The notes beneath the pieces are model-generated. The model had not been told where the DNA came from. It did not search any database and worked only from the letters and a program-made list of their open reading frames with translations. The position numbers and the translations under genes were made by a program. Source: JAFGNV01 sp964612485 (GTDB lineage Bacteria > Chloroflexota > Anaerolineae > 4572-78 > J111). From it: a stretch of DNA of 64,000 nucleotides. Within the stretch, counting starts at the first letter, position 1; each line of letters starts with the position of its first letter. Positions 18,171 to 27,079 of this stretch are shown one piece after another. Location of the stretch: the NCBI GenBank assembly GCA_964612485.1, contig CAZTFF010000021.1, forward strand, positions 1 to 64,000, given 5' to 3'.

Positions 18171-18278
18171 AAATGAACAAGGTAATTTAATCCGCGTTCC
18201 TAGATTGATCCTGGTTACCGCAATCAGCGTATTATATCCCAAAAAGGGTCTTAAGGCGAGAGAACAGAAAAAACAGCC

Positions 18279-19241
18279 TTACGCAACGCCTCCCAATTGA
18301 GCGCCCAGCAGTTCCGGCTGGCCGTTGAGCATCGCCACGGCATCCATCACTCTTTTGCCGGCGGGTTGAACCGTCAGAAGCTTGATCACGCCTGAGCCGG
18401 TAACAACAAATGCATCCTGTCGCTGTTGAAAAACCGTGCCGGGGTTGCTGCGGGGCGGCGCGGTGACATCACCGGCCACCACCACGGTCACAATTTTCAG
18501 CCGTCCTCCCGGCCCGTGGGTAAAAGTACCCGGCCAGGGATAAAACGCGCGCACCTGGCGTTCAATTTCCACAGCGGATTGGGTCCAGTCAATCGCGCCT
18601 TCCGATTTTTTAAGCCGGGGAGCCAGGGTGGCCCGGCCATCATCCTGGGGCCGGGGTGTAATCTTTCCGGCCAGCCAATCGGGCAAAGTGTCAACCAGCA
18701 AGCGCGCGCCCACTTCGGCCAACTCGGCGGTGAGGGTTCCGCCGGTGTGATTGGGCCGGATCGGCACGCGGCGCTGGCGGATAATATCGCCGGTGTCCAG
18801 CCCCTCGTCCATTTTCATCAAGGTGATGCCTGTTTCCGTATCGCCGGACCGAATAGCGGCCGTTACCGGCGAAGCCCCGCGCCAGCGCGGCAGCAGCGAG
18901 GCGTGAACGTTGAGGCAGCCACAGCGCGGCATCTCCAGCACATTTTTACGCAGAATCTGGCCAAAGGCCGCCACCACAATCATATCGGGTTCAAACGCGG
19001 CCAGTTCGGCCACCGCCGCTTCCGCCTTCAACGTGGGCGGCTGCAACACCTGGATACCGGCTTCCTGGGCTACCGTTTTTACCGGCGGCGCGGCCAGCTT
19101 TTTACCCCGTCCCTTGGGGCGATCAGGCTGCGTAACCACAGCCACCACTTCCCAGGATTTCTCCCCGGCAGATTCAATCAACGCTGTTAGCGGCGGAACG
19201 GCAAAATCAGGCGTTCCCATAAAAATTAGTCTGGCCGTCAC
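18279..19241 (-). CDS. fmt: Methionyl-tRNA formyltransferase
   Basis: A 320-residue enzyme that transfers a formyl group from 10-formyl-tetrahydrofolate to Met-tRNAi for translation initiation. The N-terminal domain has IFMGTPDFAVPPL, the folate-binding NVHASLLPRWRGASP, and MDEGLDTGDI with the catalytic Asp. The C-terminal OB-fold domain includes FYPWPGTFT. GTG at 19241 is chosen over the in-frame TTG at 19259: GAGGAG at about 19248-19253 is correctly spaced for the GTG, and the promoter at 19275-19303 would leave too little room for the longer form. The usual partner def is not adjacent here. Confidence 0.95.
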   Translation of the reverse strand: MTARLIFMGTPDFAVPPLTALIESAGEKSWEVVAVVTQPDRPKGRGKKLAAPPVKTVAQEAGIQVLQPPTLKAEAAVAELAAFEPDMIVVAAFGQILRKNVLEMPRCGCLNVHASLLPRWRGASPVTAAIRSGDTETGITLMKMDEGLDTGDIIRQRRVPIRPNHTGGTLTAELAEVGARLLVDTLPDWLAGKITPRPQDDGRATLAPRLKKSEGAIDWTQSAVEIERQVRAFYPWPGTFTHGPGGRLKIVTVVVAGDVTAPPRSNPGTVFQQRQDAFVVTGSGVIKLLTVQPAGKRVMDAVAMLNGQPELLGAQLGGVA

Positions 19242-19274
19242 AATGCGCTCCTCAAGCAAAAATACCGACCTCCT

Positions 19275-19303
19275 ATCATAACATCACCCTCTGTAGCTGG
19301 CAA
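19275..19303 (-). promoter_or_regulatory. Promoter for fmt
   Basis: On the minus strand TTGCCA (19303-19298), a 17-bp spacer, and TATGAT (19280-19275). The predicted start near 19268 gives a leader of about 27 nt before the GTG. Confidence 0.65.
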
Positions 19304-19339
19304 TTTTTATGGTGACTTTCAAAAAACAATCCTTCAGCA

Positions 19340-19369
19340 TTGACACAGGGTGAGCACGCATGTTAGAAT
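19340..19369 (+). promoter_or_regulatory. Promoter for the TM2-domain gene
   Basis: A perfect TTGACA at 19340-19345, an 18-bp spacer, and TAGAAT at 19364-19369. The AAGGAGGA ribosome-binding site and the ATG at 19405 follow. Confidence 0.7.
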
Positions 19370-19404
19370 AAGCCATCTCTATTATTCCACAAGGAGGAAT
19401 ATCA

Positions 19405-19680
19405 ATGTTTCAATCAACGGAAACCATCCAACCAAGCGATCCACCTAAAAACCCTATTGTGGCGTTGTTGCTTAGTTTGATTTTATTTGGCGGCGTGGGA
19501 CAACTCTATCTGGGACAGACTAAAAAGGGTATTATTTTGATTGTGGGGACCCTTGTGCTGTCCTGTATTGGCATTGGGCTCGTTATCCCCATTTTAGGCG
19601 CTATCGACGCCTACATGATCGCCGACAAACTGCAAAAAGGGTCCTCGGTGGGTGATATGCAATGGTTCTGGGAAAATTAA
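19405..19680 (+). CDS. TM2-domain-like small membrane protein
   Basis: A 91-residue protein with a short soluble N-terminus and two hydrophobic helices (about 20-38 and 44-70). KNPIVALLLSLILFGGVGQLYLGQTKKGIIL, read in sequence, fits the TM2 domain: a glycine-rich turn, a GQxYLG motif, then a second helix ending in AIDAYMIA. Function is unknown for bacterial TM2 proteins. The ribosome-binding site AAGGAGGA is strong. It is followed 36 bp later by another small membrane protein and probably co-transcribed with it. Confidence 0.75.
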   Translation: MFQSTETIQPSDPPKNPIVALLLSLILFGGVGQLYLGQTKKGIILIVGTLVLSCIGIGLVIPILGAIDAYMIADKLQKGSSVGDMQWFWEN

Positions 19681-19716
19681 AATCTAAATAATTAAATAGC
19701 CTATAGAGGAGTAAAA

Positions 19717-20028
19717 ATGAACGATATTAATGATAATGATAAATTAATGGCAGCAATTTCTTACCCAATTGGACTGGTTGCGCTGATTATTCTACTGGTA
19801 GATAGCATGAAAGTTCGACCTTTTCAGAAATATCATGCGGTTCAAGCCCTGGCCGTGAATATTGTCCTGCTTGTATTATCAATTGTGCTAGGCTGGACCG
19901 TGATCCTGGCCTGTGTACCGCTGCTGTTATGGCTGGTAACTCTTTATTGGGCCTTTAAAGCATATCAAGGCGAATATTTTGAAATTCCGGGCCTGACCGG
20001 CTTTCTCAAAGGTCAAGGCTGGCTCTAA
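19717..20028 (+). CDS. DUF4870/Tic20-like small membrane protein
   Basis: A 103-residue protein with three likely membrane helices (about 12-30, 45-60, 62-80). The pattern DKLMAAISYPIGLVALIILL followed by FQKYHAVQALAVNIVLL is characteristic of the DUF4870 group, distantly like Tic20; the function is unknown. TAGAGGAGT precedes the ATG. It is the second gene after a TM2-domain protein and is closed by a strong hairpin terminator. Confidence 0.75.
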   Translation: MNDINDNDKLMAAISYPIGLVALIILLVDSMKVRPFQKYHAVQALAVNIVLLVLSIVLGWTVILACVPLLLWLVTLYWAFKAYQGEYFEIPGLTGFLKGQGWL

Positions 20029-20044
20029 ACCAAAAACAGTCCGT

Positions 20045-20078
20045 GAAAAATCCCCCGCCGGTTGGTGGGGGATTTTTC
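20045..20078 (+). terminator. Strong hairpin terminator
   Basis: GAAAAATCCCCCGCC at 20045-20059 pairs perfectly with GGTGGGGGATTTTTC at 20064-20078, leaving a 4-nt loop, and is followed by ATTTTTGG. It ends the two-gene membrane-protein transcript. Because of its symmetrical A/T flanks it could work in both directions. Confidence 0.85.
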
Positions 20079-20082
20079 ATTT

Positions 20083-20112
20083 TTGGCCTGTCCCGTTCTT
20101 TTTGATTATAAT
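20083..20112 (+). promoter_or_regulatory. Promoter for recJ
   Basis: TTGGCC at 20083-20088, an 18-bp spacer, and a perfect TATAAT at 20107-20112, immediately followed by ACCCCC. It directly abuts the upstream terminator. Confidence 0.6.
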
Positions 20113-20149
20113 ACCCCCACACTCAAAACAAACTTGGAGACGCATTCTT

Positions 20150-21883
20150 TTGATTCAACAAAAACGTTGGCAAGTGGTACCGCGCGCGCCTGAAACGCAT
20201 TTCGCCCAATTTCCCGACATTCCGCCCCTCATTGTTCAAATTCTATATAATCGCGGCTTTACCCACGACGATGAGATCAGATCTTTTTTAACCCATCATT
20301 GGGCGCACGATAATCCGCTGGCGCTAAAAGGGATGCCCCAGGCCGTCGAACGTTTGAGCCACGCGATTCTAAAGCAAGAGCCTATTGCTGTTTACGGCGA
20401 TTATGATGCCGATGGCGTCACCGCCACCGCGCTAATGATGAATGTGCTCGCCGCGCTGGGCGCGCGGGTCCAGCCCTACATCCCTAACCGATTTGATGAA
20501 GGCTACGGGCTAAACAACGAGGCCCTGGCCGAACTGGCCGATCAGGGTATCCGTGTGGTGCTGACGGTTGATTGCGGTATCCGTTCGGTCAAGGAGGTGG
20601 CCTACGGCAACAGCCTGGGGCTGGACATCATCATTACCGACCATCACACCGTGGGCGAAGAAATCCCGCCGGCCCTGGCCGCCATCAATCCCAAACAAAA
20701 AGATTGCACCTACCCTTTTGAAGAATTAGCCGGCGTGGGCCTGGCTTACAAACTGGCCCAGGCCCTGTTAGAATCCGAGATGCTGGGGCCGCACGAGTTT
20801 GCCACCCTGCACCACCAATTCTTGGACCTGGTGGCGGTAGGAACCGTGGCCGATCTGGCCCCCCTGTACGGCGAAAACCGGACCCTGGTGCAGCAGGGGC
20901 TGGCCCAGTTGAACCAATCCCTGCGGCCCGGCCTGCGCGCCCTGTTGGAACAGAGCGAAAAGCGCATCGACAACATCTCCACCGGGACCATCGGCTTTGT
21001 TATTGGGCCTCGACTCAATGCGGCAGGCCGGTTGGACAGCGCGCTGGCCGCCTACGAACTGTTGATGGCCCCCACCATCGATCAGGCCCAGCCGCTGGCC
21101 ACGCACCTCAATGAGCAAAACCGGGAACGGCAGCAGCTCACCCTGGATACGGTGGAACGCTCGCGCCAGGTGGTGCTGGCCGACAACGCCCGACAGCCGC
21201 TCTATTTTGTGGCCGACCCGGATTTTAACTCCGGCATTGTGGGCCTGGCCGCCTCCCGCATCATCGAAGAGTTTTATCGCCCGGCCCTCATCGCGGCCCA
21301 GGGGCCGGATGTTACCAAAGGTTCGGCCCGCAGCATCTCCGAATTTCACATTACCGAGGCGCTGGACCAATGCGCCGACCTGTTGGTGCGGTATGGCGGG
21401 CATGCCGCCGCCGCCGGATTTACGGTAAAGAACGAAAACTTGCCCGCCCTAGAGGAGCGGCTGCTCAATATTGCTCAAGAACAACTTAACGTGCAAGAAT
21501 TGCGCCCCACCCTCATCATAGACGGTGATGTTAATTTGCGCGGCGTGCGCCCGCCGCTGGTGGAAGCCATTACCGCCCTCTCCCCCTTTGGCTGCGGCAA
21601 TCCCACACCCTGTTTTCTTTCCCGTAATTTGCGGGTAAAATATTTGAAACCGGTGGGCTATGAAAATCATCATTTGCGGTTAACACTGGACGATGGCCGC
21701 CAGACCTGGAGCGCCATCGCTTTCCGGCAGGGGCACTGGGCCAATAAGCTGCAAACGTCGCAACTGATCGATGCCGTATACAGCCTGGAATTCAACGAGT
21801 GGAATGGCGAGCGCACGATGCAGCTTAACATCAAAGATTTGCGGCTCAGTGAAAAAAGTGCCATGCAGCTCAAATTAACGTGA
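20150..21883 (+). CDS. recJ: Single-stranded-DNA-specific exonuclease RecJ
   Basis: A 577-residue 5'-3' ssDNA exonuclease of the DHH phosphoesterase superfamily, used in recombination and mismatch/base-excision repair. VYGDYDADGVTATALM carries motif I; LTVDCGIRS and IITDHHTVGEEIP give motifs II and III (DHH); AINPKQ and AGVGLAYKLAQAL follow. The DHHA1 domain has the RYGGHAAAAGFTV motif (about 420-432), and an OB domain ends the protein (VRPPLVEAITALSPFGCGNPTPCF). TTG at 20150 is preferred because GGAGA lies 9 nt upstream; the in-frame TTG at 20102 falls in the promoter. Confidence 0.95.
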   Translation: MIQQKRWQVVPRAPETHFAQFPDIPPLIVQILYNRGFTHDDEIRSFLTHHWAHDNPLALKGMPQAVERLSHAILKQEPIAVYGDYDADGVTATALMMNVLAALGARVQPYIPNRFDEGYGLNNEALAELADQGIRVVLTVDCGIRSVKEVAYGNSLGLDIIITDHHTVGEEIPPALAAINPKQKDCTYPFEELAGVGLAYKLAQALLESEMLGPHEFATLHHQFLDLVAVGTVADLAPLYGENRTLVQQGLAQLNQSLRPGLRALLEQSEKRIDNISTGTIGFVIGPRLNAAGRLDSALAAYELLMAPTIDQAQPLATHLNEQNRERQQLTLDTVERSRQVVLADNARQPLYFVADPDFNSGIVGLAASRIIEEFYRPALIAAQGPDVTKGSARSISEFHITEALDQCADLLVRYGGHAAAAGFTVKNENLPALEERLLNIAQEQLNVQELRPTLIIDGDVNLRGVRPPLVEAITALSPFGCGNPTPCFLSRNLRVKYLKPVGYENHHLRLTLDDGRQTWSAIAFRQGHWANKLQTSQLIDAVYSLEFNEWNGERTMQLNIKDLRLSEKSAMQLKLT

Positions 21884-21945
21884 TGAGTGAAAATCACTTC
21901 TCACTCATCACACTTACTTCCCTTTATTATCCCCCAATAGTATTA

Positions 21946-21974
21946 TTGAAATCCCTTCCAAGACCTGATAAAAT
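21946..21974 (+). promoter_or_regulatory. Promoter for the Pro/Thr-rich lipoprotein gene
   Basis: TTGAAA at 21946-21951, a 17-bp spacer, and TAAAAT at 21969-21974. The leader to the ATG at 22048 would be about 67 nt. Confidence 0.6.
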
Positions 21975-22047
21975 TTAAATAGCATTAAGGAAAGAGGAGG
22001 GTGTATCGTCACTAAAAACTTGACCAAGCTGGAAAGGTTAAGATACG

Positions 22048-23196
22048 ATGCGCCGCCAACCCACATTTTTGTTTTATCTGCTGCTTGTTTTTTTGATCAC
22101 CGGCCCCGCCTGCAATTTAACGGCCCGGCTGGCTCCCCCTCATACCAAAAACGAGCCAATCCAAACGCCGGTTCGCCGGCTGGTACTGCTGCCGGCTGCG
22201 ACGGTCGTGTCCTCATCCGGCGCTCCGGCAGCGAACCATCCCGCGCCAACCGACTCGCTTCCGATTGAATCTTTACCCCAAAACTTGCCACTGCCCACGC
22301 CGGAAACCGAGCCGGAACAAAATACGCCCCCTTCGGCTGAAGCCAGCGTTGCGCTGCCCCCACCGGCCACCCCGGCACCGTCTGAAAGAAATCTCGAATC
22401 ACCCCCCGCCAATACCATTCTTCCCGCGCCAACAAACACCCAAATCCCGCTTTCTTTTGACGTATTCCGCGAGACTCCCACCAATTCTCCGGCCAGCCGT
22501 CCGGTTCCTCGCCGCGCTACGGCCACCCCTACGCCGGAATCCGGCTTAGTTGCCGGATTGCTCACCACTATCAACCCGACCACGCCGAAGCCAACCCGTA
22601 CCCCGCTGCCCACCCTCACCGCAACCGCCACGCCCACGCCGCTGCCTACAGCAACTTTTACGCCCACACCATCCCCTATCTCTACCGAAACTGCCACACC
22701 CACAGAAACAGCAACACCCACCCCAACCCCGCTTCCCACCGATATCCCCATCCCAACCGCCACGCCCACAGCCACTCCAATTCCGCCGCCCACGGCCACA
22801 CCCCCGCCTACCGCCACCTCCGAACCCGATTATGACTTTATGTTGTCGGAATTTTACAACAGTCCAACAACCAACTCATTTTTGGTGATATACATCGCTG
22901 TGGTTGATGCCAACGAAATTCCAATTGGCGGCATGAAGGTGGTGGGCACGCGGCTGGATCACAATCTAACCTACCAAAGCCCGCTCTCCACCTGGCACTT
23001 TGAAGGCTACAACGCGCCAGGTCACGTCGTCAAAACCGGCAACCTGAAATTCGAACCGCCCGCCGGGATGGAAACGACCTCCTGGATCATTCATTTGAAA
23101 GACGCCAACGGCACGCGCTGCTCGCCCGATATTCCCTTTGACGTAGATGAGACCAAAAAACAGTGGTACTTTGTGAAGTTCAAACGGAAATATTGA
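22048..23196 (+). CDS. Putative lipoprotein with long Pro/Thr-rich linker
   Basis: A 382-residue exported protein. The N-terminus is a signal peptide ending in ITGPAC, with C22 a likely lipid-modified cysteine. Residues about 30-265 are low complexity, passing from mixed Pro/Ala/Glu to repeated TPTP/TATPT units, typical of extended surface stalks in Chloroflexota. Residues about 270-382 form a compact, probably beta-rich C-terminal domain (YDFMLSEFYNSPTTNSFLVIYIAVVDANE...) that I do not recognise. It has two cysteines overall (C22, and C354 in the domain). GGAAAGG precedes the ATG. Probably anchored outside the cytoplasmic membrane; function unknown. Confidence 0.8.
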   Translation: MRRQPTFLFYLLLVFLITGPACNLTARLAPPHTKNEPIQTPVRRLVLLPAATVVSSSGAPAANHPAPTDSLPIESLPQNLPLPTPETEPEQNTPPSAEASVALPPPATPAPSERNLESPPANTILPAPTNTQIPLSFDVFRETPTNSPASRPVPRRATATPTPESGLVAGLLTTINPTTPKPTRTPLPTLTATATPTPLPTATFTPTPSPISTETATPTETATPTPTPLPTDIPIPTATPTATPIPPPTATPPPTATSEPDYDFMLSEFYNSPTTNSFLVIYIAVVDANEIPIGGMKVVGTRLDHNLTYQSPLSTWHFEGYNAPGHVVKTGNLKFEPPAGMETTSWIIHLKDANGTRCSPDIPFDVDETKKQWYFVKFKRKY

Positions 23197-23205
23197 GCCG
23201 GCCAC

Positions 23206-23270
23206 CGGTGATGGATAACGGACGAGAGACCACCGACCACTAAATACTGCCAGGTCGTCTGTCGTCTCCA
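23206..23270. repeat. GACTGACC-type intergenic repeat
   Basis: GAGACCACCGACCACTAAAT is followed by a partly complementary GGTCGTCTGTCGTCTCC. It resembles 40770-40815 (AACCGACCGCTAAATC, then GGTGGTCTGCCG). Confidence 0.5.
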
Positions 23271-23282
23271 TCCCCCCTTTTT

Positions 23283-23310
23283 TTGACACTTCAATCCCCC
23301 GGCCTATACT
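23283..23310 (+). promoter_or_regulatory. Promoter giving a leaderless transcript
   Basis: A perfect TTGACA at 23283-23288, a 16-bp spacer, and TATACT at 23305-23310. Only 7 nt (TGCAAGA) separate the -10 from the ATG at 23318, so transcription should start at or next to the A of the start codon, and there is no room for a ribosome-binding site. Confidence 0.7.
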
Positions 23311-23317
23311 TGCAAGA

Positions 23318-24823
23318 ATGAAATCTGACTTTTGGCGCTGGCTGGGCCTTATTTGCCTGGCCGCTTTTTTACTGATTGCCCTCTTCTTTAATCAAATCAC
23401 CCAATACGTGCCCCACTCCGAAGATGAAGTGGCCTATCTTTTTCAGGCCAAAATTTTTGCCCTCAATCGCCTGAGTGTGCCCACGCCGGCGCACGCCGAC
23501 GCCTTTTGGAGCCCCTTTGTGGTGGATTTTCAGGGCCAACGCTTTGGCAAGTATCCACCCGGCTGGCCGCTGCTGCTCAGCTTAGGGGTGCGGCTGGGCG
23601 CGCCCTGGCTGGCCAACACTGTTTTGGCGGCCTTAACGCTTGCGCTCGTCGCCTGGCTGGGCCGTTGTTTGTACGGGCCGGCCCCTGGCTTGTGGGCTGC
23701 TGCGCTAGGGCTGGTAACGCCCGCTTTTATGTTTCTCTCCGGCTCCTATTTGTCTCACGCCGCCTCCCTGTTCTGGTCAACCACAACCCTGATTTTCCTT
23801 TTCTACCTGATCGAAAAGCCACAAAAACTACTTTTTGCTATGGCCGCCGGTTTCTCTCTGGGACTCGTTTTCATCACTCGTCCCTTTGCCGCGCTAGGCC
23901 TTGGCCTACCGATAGGGCTTTTTTTATGGGTGTGTATGGGGCAAAGAACATTGCGATGGACAATGCCGCTGTGGATGATCGCGGGCGGGCTACCCGCCGC
24001 GATATTATTGCCCGCCTATTGGTGGGGAATCACGGGCACCCCAGCCTTTAACGCCTATCTTCTGGTCTGGCCCTACGACCGGATTGGCTTTGGCCCCGAC
24101 ATCGGCCCCTACGGATATGATCTCTATACTACGATATTTGTGAACACCCGCCTTAAATTGCAGATGCTCAGCACAAACCTCTTTGGCTGGCCGGGTTGGA
24201 CGAATGTGATCTTTTTGCCGGTTCCGTTTATTGCCCGGTGGATAAAGCGGGGGGATGGCGTTGAGTTGAGAAAGACCGCCGGCCTATGGGATTGGCTGCT
24301 TTTGGGCATCATCGGTGGGATGGTGGGGGTGCATACTTTTTACTGGGCTTTTGGCGGAGCAGACGGCGGCATTCCCCGTTATTATTACGATGCGCTGCCG
24401 GCCTTTCTGCTGCTCACCGTGCGGGGAATTCAAATTTGTTTTGATTGCGCGCGTAATTGGCGATGGGGACCGCTCCGGGCCGGGTGGATATTGGCCGCTA
24501 TCCTGGCCGGATTTGTGGCTTATAATTTTTTTTGGACTCTCCCCCCCCTGCTGGCCGCGCAACAAGGCAAGTACGACATCACGCCCGCGCCGCTGCGAGT
24601 GGTTGAACAGGCCAATCTAACGGAACCCGCGCTCATCATTGTAAAAAACGCCACCGACTGGCATAAATTTGCGGCTCCCTTTACGGCCAACAGCCCCCTG
24701 CTGGATGGCCCGGTGGTCTACGCCATTGATTGGAATCCGGCGCTAACCCAACAGGTGCGCGAACAGTTCCAAGACCGCGCCTGTTGGGAGCTGGACGGCA
24801 GCACCTTAACCCGCTGTCCTTAA
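23318..24823 (+). CDS. GT39/ArnT-like membrane glycosyltransferase
   Basis: A 501-residue polytopic membrane protein with about ten to twelve helices. The first periplasm-facing loop has the acidic motif SEDEVAYLFQAKIFA (about residues 34-48), as in protein mannosyltransferase/ArnT-type GT-C enzymes, where acidic residues bind the lipid-phosphate-linked donor. KYPPGWPLLLSLG (about 78-90), GSYLSHAASLFWSTT and TRPFAALGLGLPIG are also typical. It probably transfers a sugar from a polyprenyl carrier outside the membrane; the acceptor is unknown. Translation is probably leaderless. It converges with fabF, and the two coding regions overlap by 4 bp. Confidence 0.82.
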   Translation: MKSDFWRWLGLICLAAFLLIALFFNQITQYVPHSEDEVAYLFQAKIFALNRLSVPTPAHADAFWSPFVVDFQGQRFGKYPPGWPLLLSLGVRLGAPWLANTVLAALTLALVAWLGRCLYGPAPGLWAAALGLVTPAFMFLSGSYLSHAASLFWSTTTLIFLFYLIEKPQKLLFAMAAGFSLGLVFITRPFAALGLGLPIGLFLWVCMGQRTLRWTMPLWMIAGGLPAAILLPAYWWGITGTPAFNAYLLVWPYDRIGFGPDIGPYGYDLYTTIFVNTRLKLQMLSTNLFGWPGWTNVIFLPVPFIARWIKRGDGVELRKTAGLWDWLLLGIIGGMVGVHTFYWAFGGADGGIPRYYYDALPAFLLLTVRGIQICFDCARNWRWGPLRAGWILAAILAGFVAYNFFWTLPPLLAAQQGKYDITPAPLRVVEQANLTEPALIIVKNATDWHKFAAPFTANSPLLDGPVVYAIDWNPALTQQVREQFQDRACWELDGSTLTRCP

Positions 24824-26097
24824 TCTTTTGATGACGCTTCATCCCATTTCTGCAACACCACGCTGGCATTCTGCCCGCCAAAGCCAAAACCGTTGGCCAT
24901 AGCCACCTTCACCTCGGCCCGGCGCGGCGTATTGGGCACGTAATCCAGATCGCACACCGGATCGGGTGTTTCCAGGTTGATGGTGGGAGGGATAAAGCCT
25001 TCGTGCATCGCTTTGACAGCCACAATCACCGAAACAGCCCCGGCAGCGCCCAGCGTATGGCCGGTCATGCTCTTCACAGAACTGACCGCCAGATCATAGG
25101 CCGATTCGCCAAAAGCAACTTTGATGGCTTTGGTTTCGGTGGCGTCGTTCATTGGTGTGCCAGTACCGTGGGCGGCGAGATAATCAATATCTTGCGGGGT
25201 CAGGCCCGCATCGCGCAGCGCGTTGGCCATAGCCCGGCCCGAACTGGTGCCGTCGTCGCGGGGCGAGGAGATATGGTAAGCATCGCTGGTGAGAGAATAA
25301 CCTTTGACCTCGGCCAAAATTTTAGCGCCCCGCGCCTGGGCGTGCTCCAGCGATTCCAGCACTACCACACCCGCGCCTTCGCCCACCACGGTTCCATCGC
25401 GGTGGAGGTCAAAGGGGGTAATGGCCTTTTGGGGCGTATCGTTGCGGCCGGAGAGCGCGGTCAAGCGTCCAAACGCGCCCACCGTTAGCGGCGTGATCGC
25501 AGCTTCGGTGCCGCCGGCCAGCATCACGTCGGCATCACCCCACACAATGCGGCGCATGCCTTCGCCAATGCCGGAAATACCGGTGGCGCAGGCCGTCACC
25601 GAGGCATTAACCGGGCCTTGAATATCATACTGAATGGCAATAAAACAACCGGGCATATTGATCAACAGCGCGGGGATAGAGGCGGGGCTGACCCGTTTCA
25701 GGCCCTTCCTCTCCAGCGTCAACCGTTGTTCTTCCACCACATCCACCCCGCCAATGGCGCTGCCAATTTCCGCGCCCACGCGGGTGGGGTCTTCCAAACT
25801 TAAATCGAGCCTGGCGTCGGCCAGCGCCTCCTGGGTGGCGGCCACGGCAAAATGAAGAAACGGCGCCATGCGTCGGGCATCGCGCTTATCCATATAATCG
25901 GTGGGATTAAAATCTTTGACCGGCGCGGCAATAGTGCAAGGAAAATCGGTAGTGTCGAACCAGGAAATAGATTCCACCCCGCACACCCCTTCCATCATCG
26001 CCTGCCAGGTTGACGCGACATCGTTGCCCACCGGGCTAACCATCCCCAGCCCGGTGATAACCACGCGCCGGCGGTTTCCATTGGAATCAAACATCAT
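24820..26097 (-). CDS. fabF: Beta-ketoacyl-ACP synthase II
   Basis: A 425-residue condensing enzyme that elongates acyl-ACP with malonyl-ACP in fatty acid synthesis. The catalytic triad is visible: C170 in VTACATG, H310 in AAHGTGTPMND and H347 in KSMTGHTLGAAG. GLGMVSPVG at the start and the C-terminal NGFGFGGQNASVVL loop are standard for FabF. The ATGATG start at 26097 follows GAGGAG. No acpP or fabG lies adjacent, so it stands outside a classic fab cluster. A polyketide-type role cannot be excluded, but length and motifs fit FabF well. Confidence 0.94.
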   Translation of the reverse strand: MMFDSNGNRRRVVITGLGMVSPVGNDVASTWQAMMEGVCGVESISWFDTTDFPCTIAAPVKDFNPTDYMDKRDARRMAPFLHFAVAATQEALADARLDLSLEDPTRVGAEIGSAIGGVDVVEEQRLTLERKGLKRVSPASIPALLINMPGCFIAIQYDIQGPVNASVTACATGISGIGEGMRRIVWGDADVMLAGGTEAAITPLTVGAFGRLTALSGRNDTPQKAITPFDLHRDGTVVGEGAGVVVLESLEHAQARGAKILAEVKGYSLTSDAYHISSPRDDGTSSGRAMANALRDAGLTPQDIDYLAAHGTGTPMNDATETKAIKVAFGESAYDLAVSSVKSMTGHTLGAAGAVSVIVAVKAMHEGFIPPTINLETPDPVCDLDYVPNTPRRAEVKVAMANGFGFGGQNASVVLQKWDEASSKD

Positions 26098-26258
26098 TCT
26101 TCGCTGCTCCTCATCGGTTCTTTAGATAAATCACAAGCATTCTAAACAGATTTTGATTATTAGCAAACACGCACGAAAATAGTAACCCCAAAGTGGCGCA
26201 ACTGTTACGCCTGTTTGTCGTAATCAACTATATTAGGAAACGGGCAAATCGGCCCCAA

Positions 26259-26287
26259 TTGACAAGGTTTCAAGATAAAGGTACAAT
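26259..26287 (+). promoter_or_regulatory. Strong promoter for the DegV/ECF-sigma operon
   Basis: A perfect TTGACA at 26259-26264, an optimal 17-bp spacer, and TACAAT at 26282-26287. The predicted start near 26294 leaves about 54 nt before the ATG of the winged-helix regulator. Confidence 0.82.
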
Positions 26288-26347
26288 CGCAGTGAGGTTT
26301 TGGTTTTTTGGGAGATTTTCAGATATTTTCGATGAAAGAGGACCGCG

Positions 26348-27055
26348 ATGTTAAAATTGACGCCGCGCCAACAAATGTTTTTAGATAAATTGTTTGAGCT
26401 TTACCGGGCCAAAGGTCCGGTTCATTATTCTGTGGTGGCCTCCGAAGTGGGGGTGAATAAGTTTTCCGCCTACGATATGCTAAAGGTGTTGGAAGACAAA
26501 GGGGTGGCGGCGTCGGATTATGTTTTGAACGATGAACAAAACGGGCCGGGGCGCTCGCAAGTGGTGTTTTACCCTACCCACCAGGCGGCCCAATTTTTAA
26601 CCCAACTCCGCGAAGAAATGCTTTACAATGGTGACTGGCAACTGCTCAAAGAGAATCTGTTGCAGCGACTTGAAGAAGCGCGCCACAGCGACCGGATTGA
26701 GGCCGTTCGGGAAGCGTTATCTAATCTCCCCGATACCACTATTCCTCTGAACTATTGCGCCGAAATGATCTCGGTGCTGATTTTAAACATGGAACGGGTA
26801 CGCGACGATAATTTGCGCCCGGCGCTGGATACCGTCATTACCAAAGGACAGGTGGGATTGGGCGCGCTGGCCGGTTTGAGCCTGGCCTCAGCGCTGGCCA
26901 ATAAAACAGACGACATCACGCTAACTGAAAAATTTTTGACCCATACCAAACGCTTCCAAAACCAACTGACCAATATGAGCGAGGAAAGTGTGGCCAAACT
27001 CTCCTCATTTGTAAACGATGCCATTAATGTCCTGAACCGGGCCTCAACCACATAA
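26348..27055 (+). CDS. Winged-helix DNA-binding protein, first gene of DegV/sigma operon
   Basis: A 235-residue soluble protein. The N-terminal 80 residues form a winged helix: TPRQQMFLDKLFELYRAKGPVHYSVVA, the helix-turn-helix part VASEVGVNKFSAYDMLKVLEDKGVA, then a wing near RSQVVFYPT. The rest (about 90-235) is mostly helical, with an amphipathic segment TKGQVGLGALAGLSLASALA near 185-205 that could be a hydrophobic core or a membrane-touching helix. The family is unassigned. It is followed 24 bp later by degV and is probably the operon's own regulator, an inference from position only. Confidence 0.7.
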   Translation: MLKLTPRQQMFLDKLFELYRAKGPVHYSVVASEVGVNKFSAYDMLKVLEDKGVAASDYVLNDEQNGPGRSQVVFYPTHQAAQFLTQLREEMLYNGDWQLLKENLLQRLEEARHSDRIEAVREALSNLPDTTIPLNYCAEMISVLILNMERVRDDNLRPALDTVITKGQVGLGALAGLSLASALANKTDDITLTEKFLTHTKRFQNQLTNMSEESVAKLSSFVNDAINVLNRASTT

Positions 27056-27079
27056 AACCAAAACCACCTGAGGCATCGC

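Noticed and set aside
18063..18278. A small gene in the kinase-fmt gap
   Set aside because: All frames are interrupted and only an inverted repeat is present.
22140..22817. Glycine/valine-rich frame of 225 codons on the minus strand
   Set aside because: It is the complement of the TPTPT linker of the lipoprotein gene; its GVGVGV composition is an artefact of that repeat.
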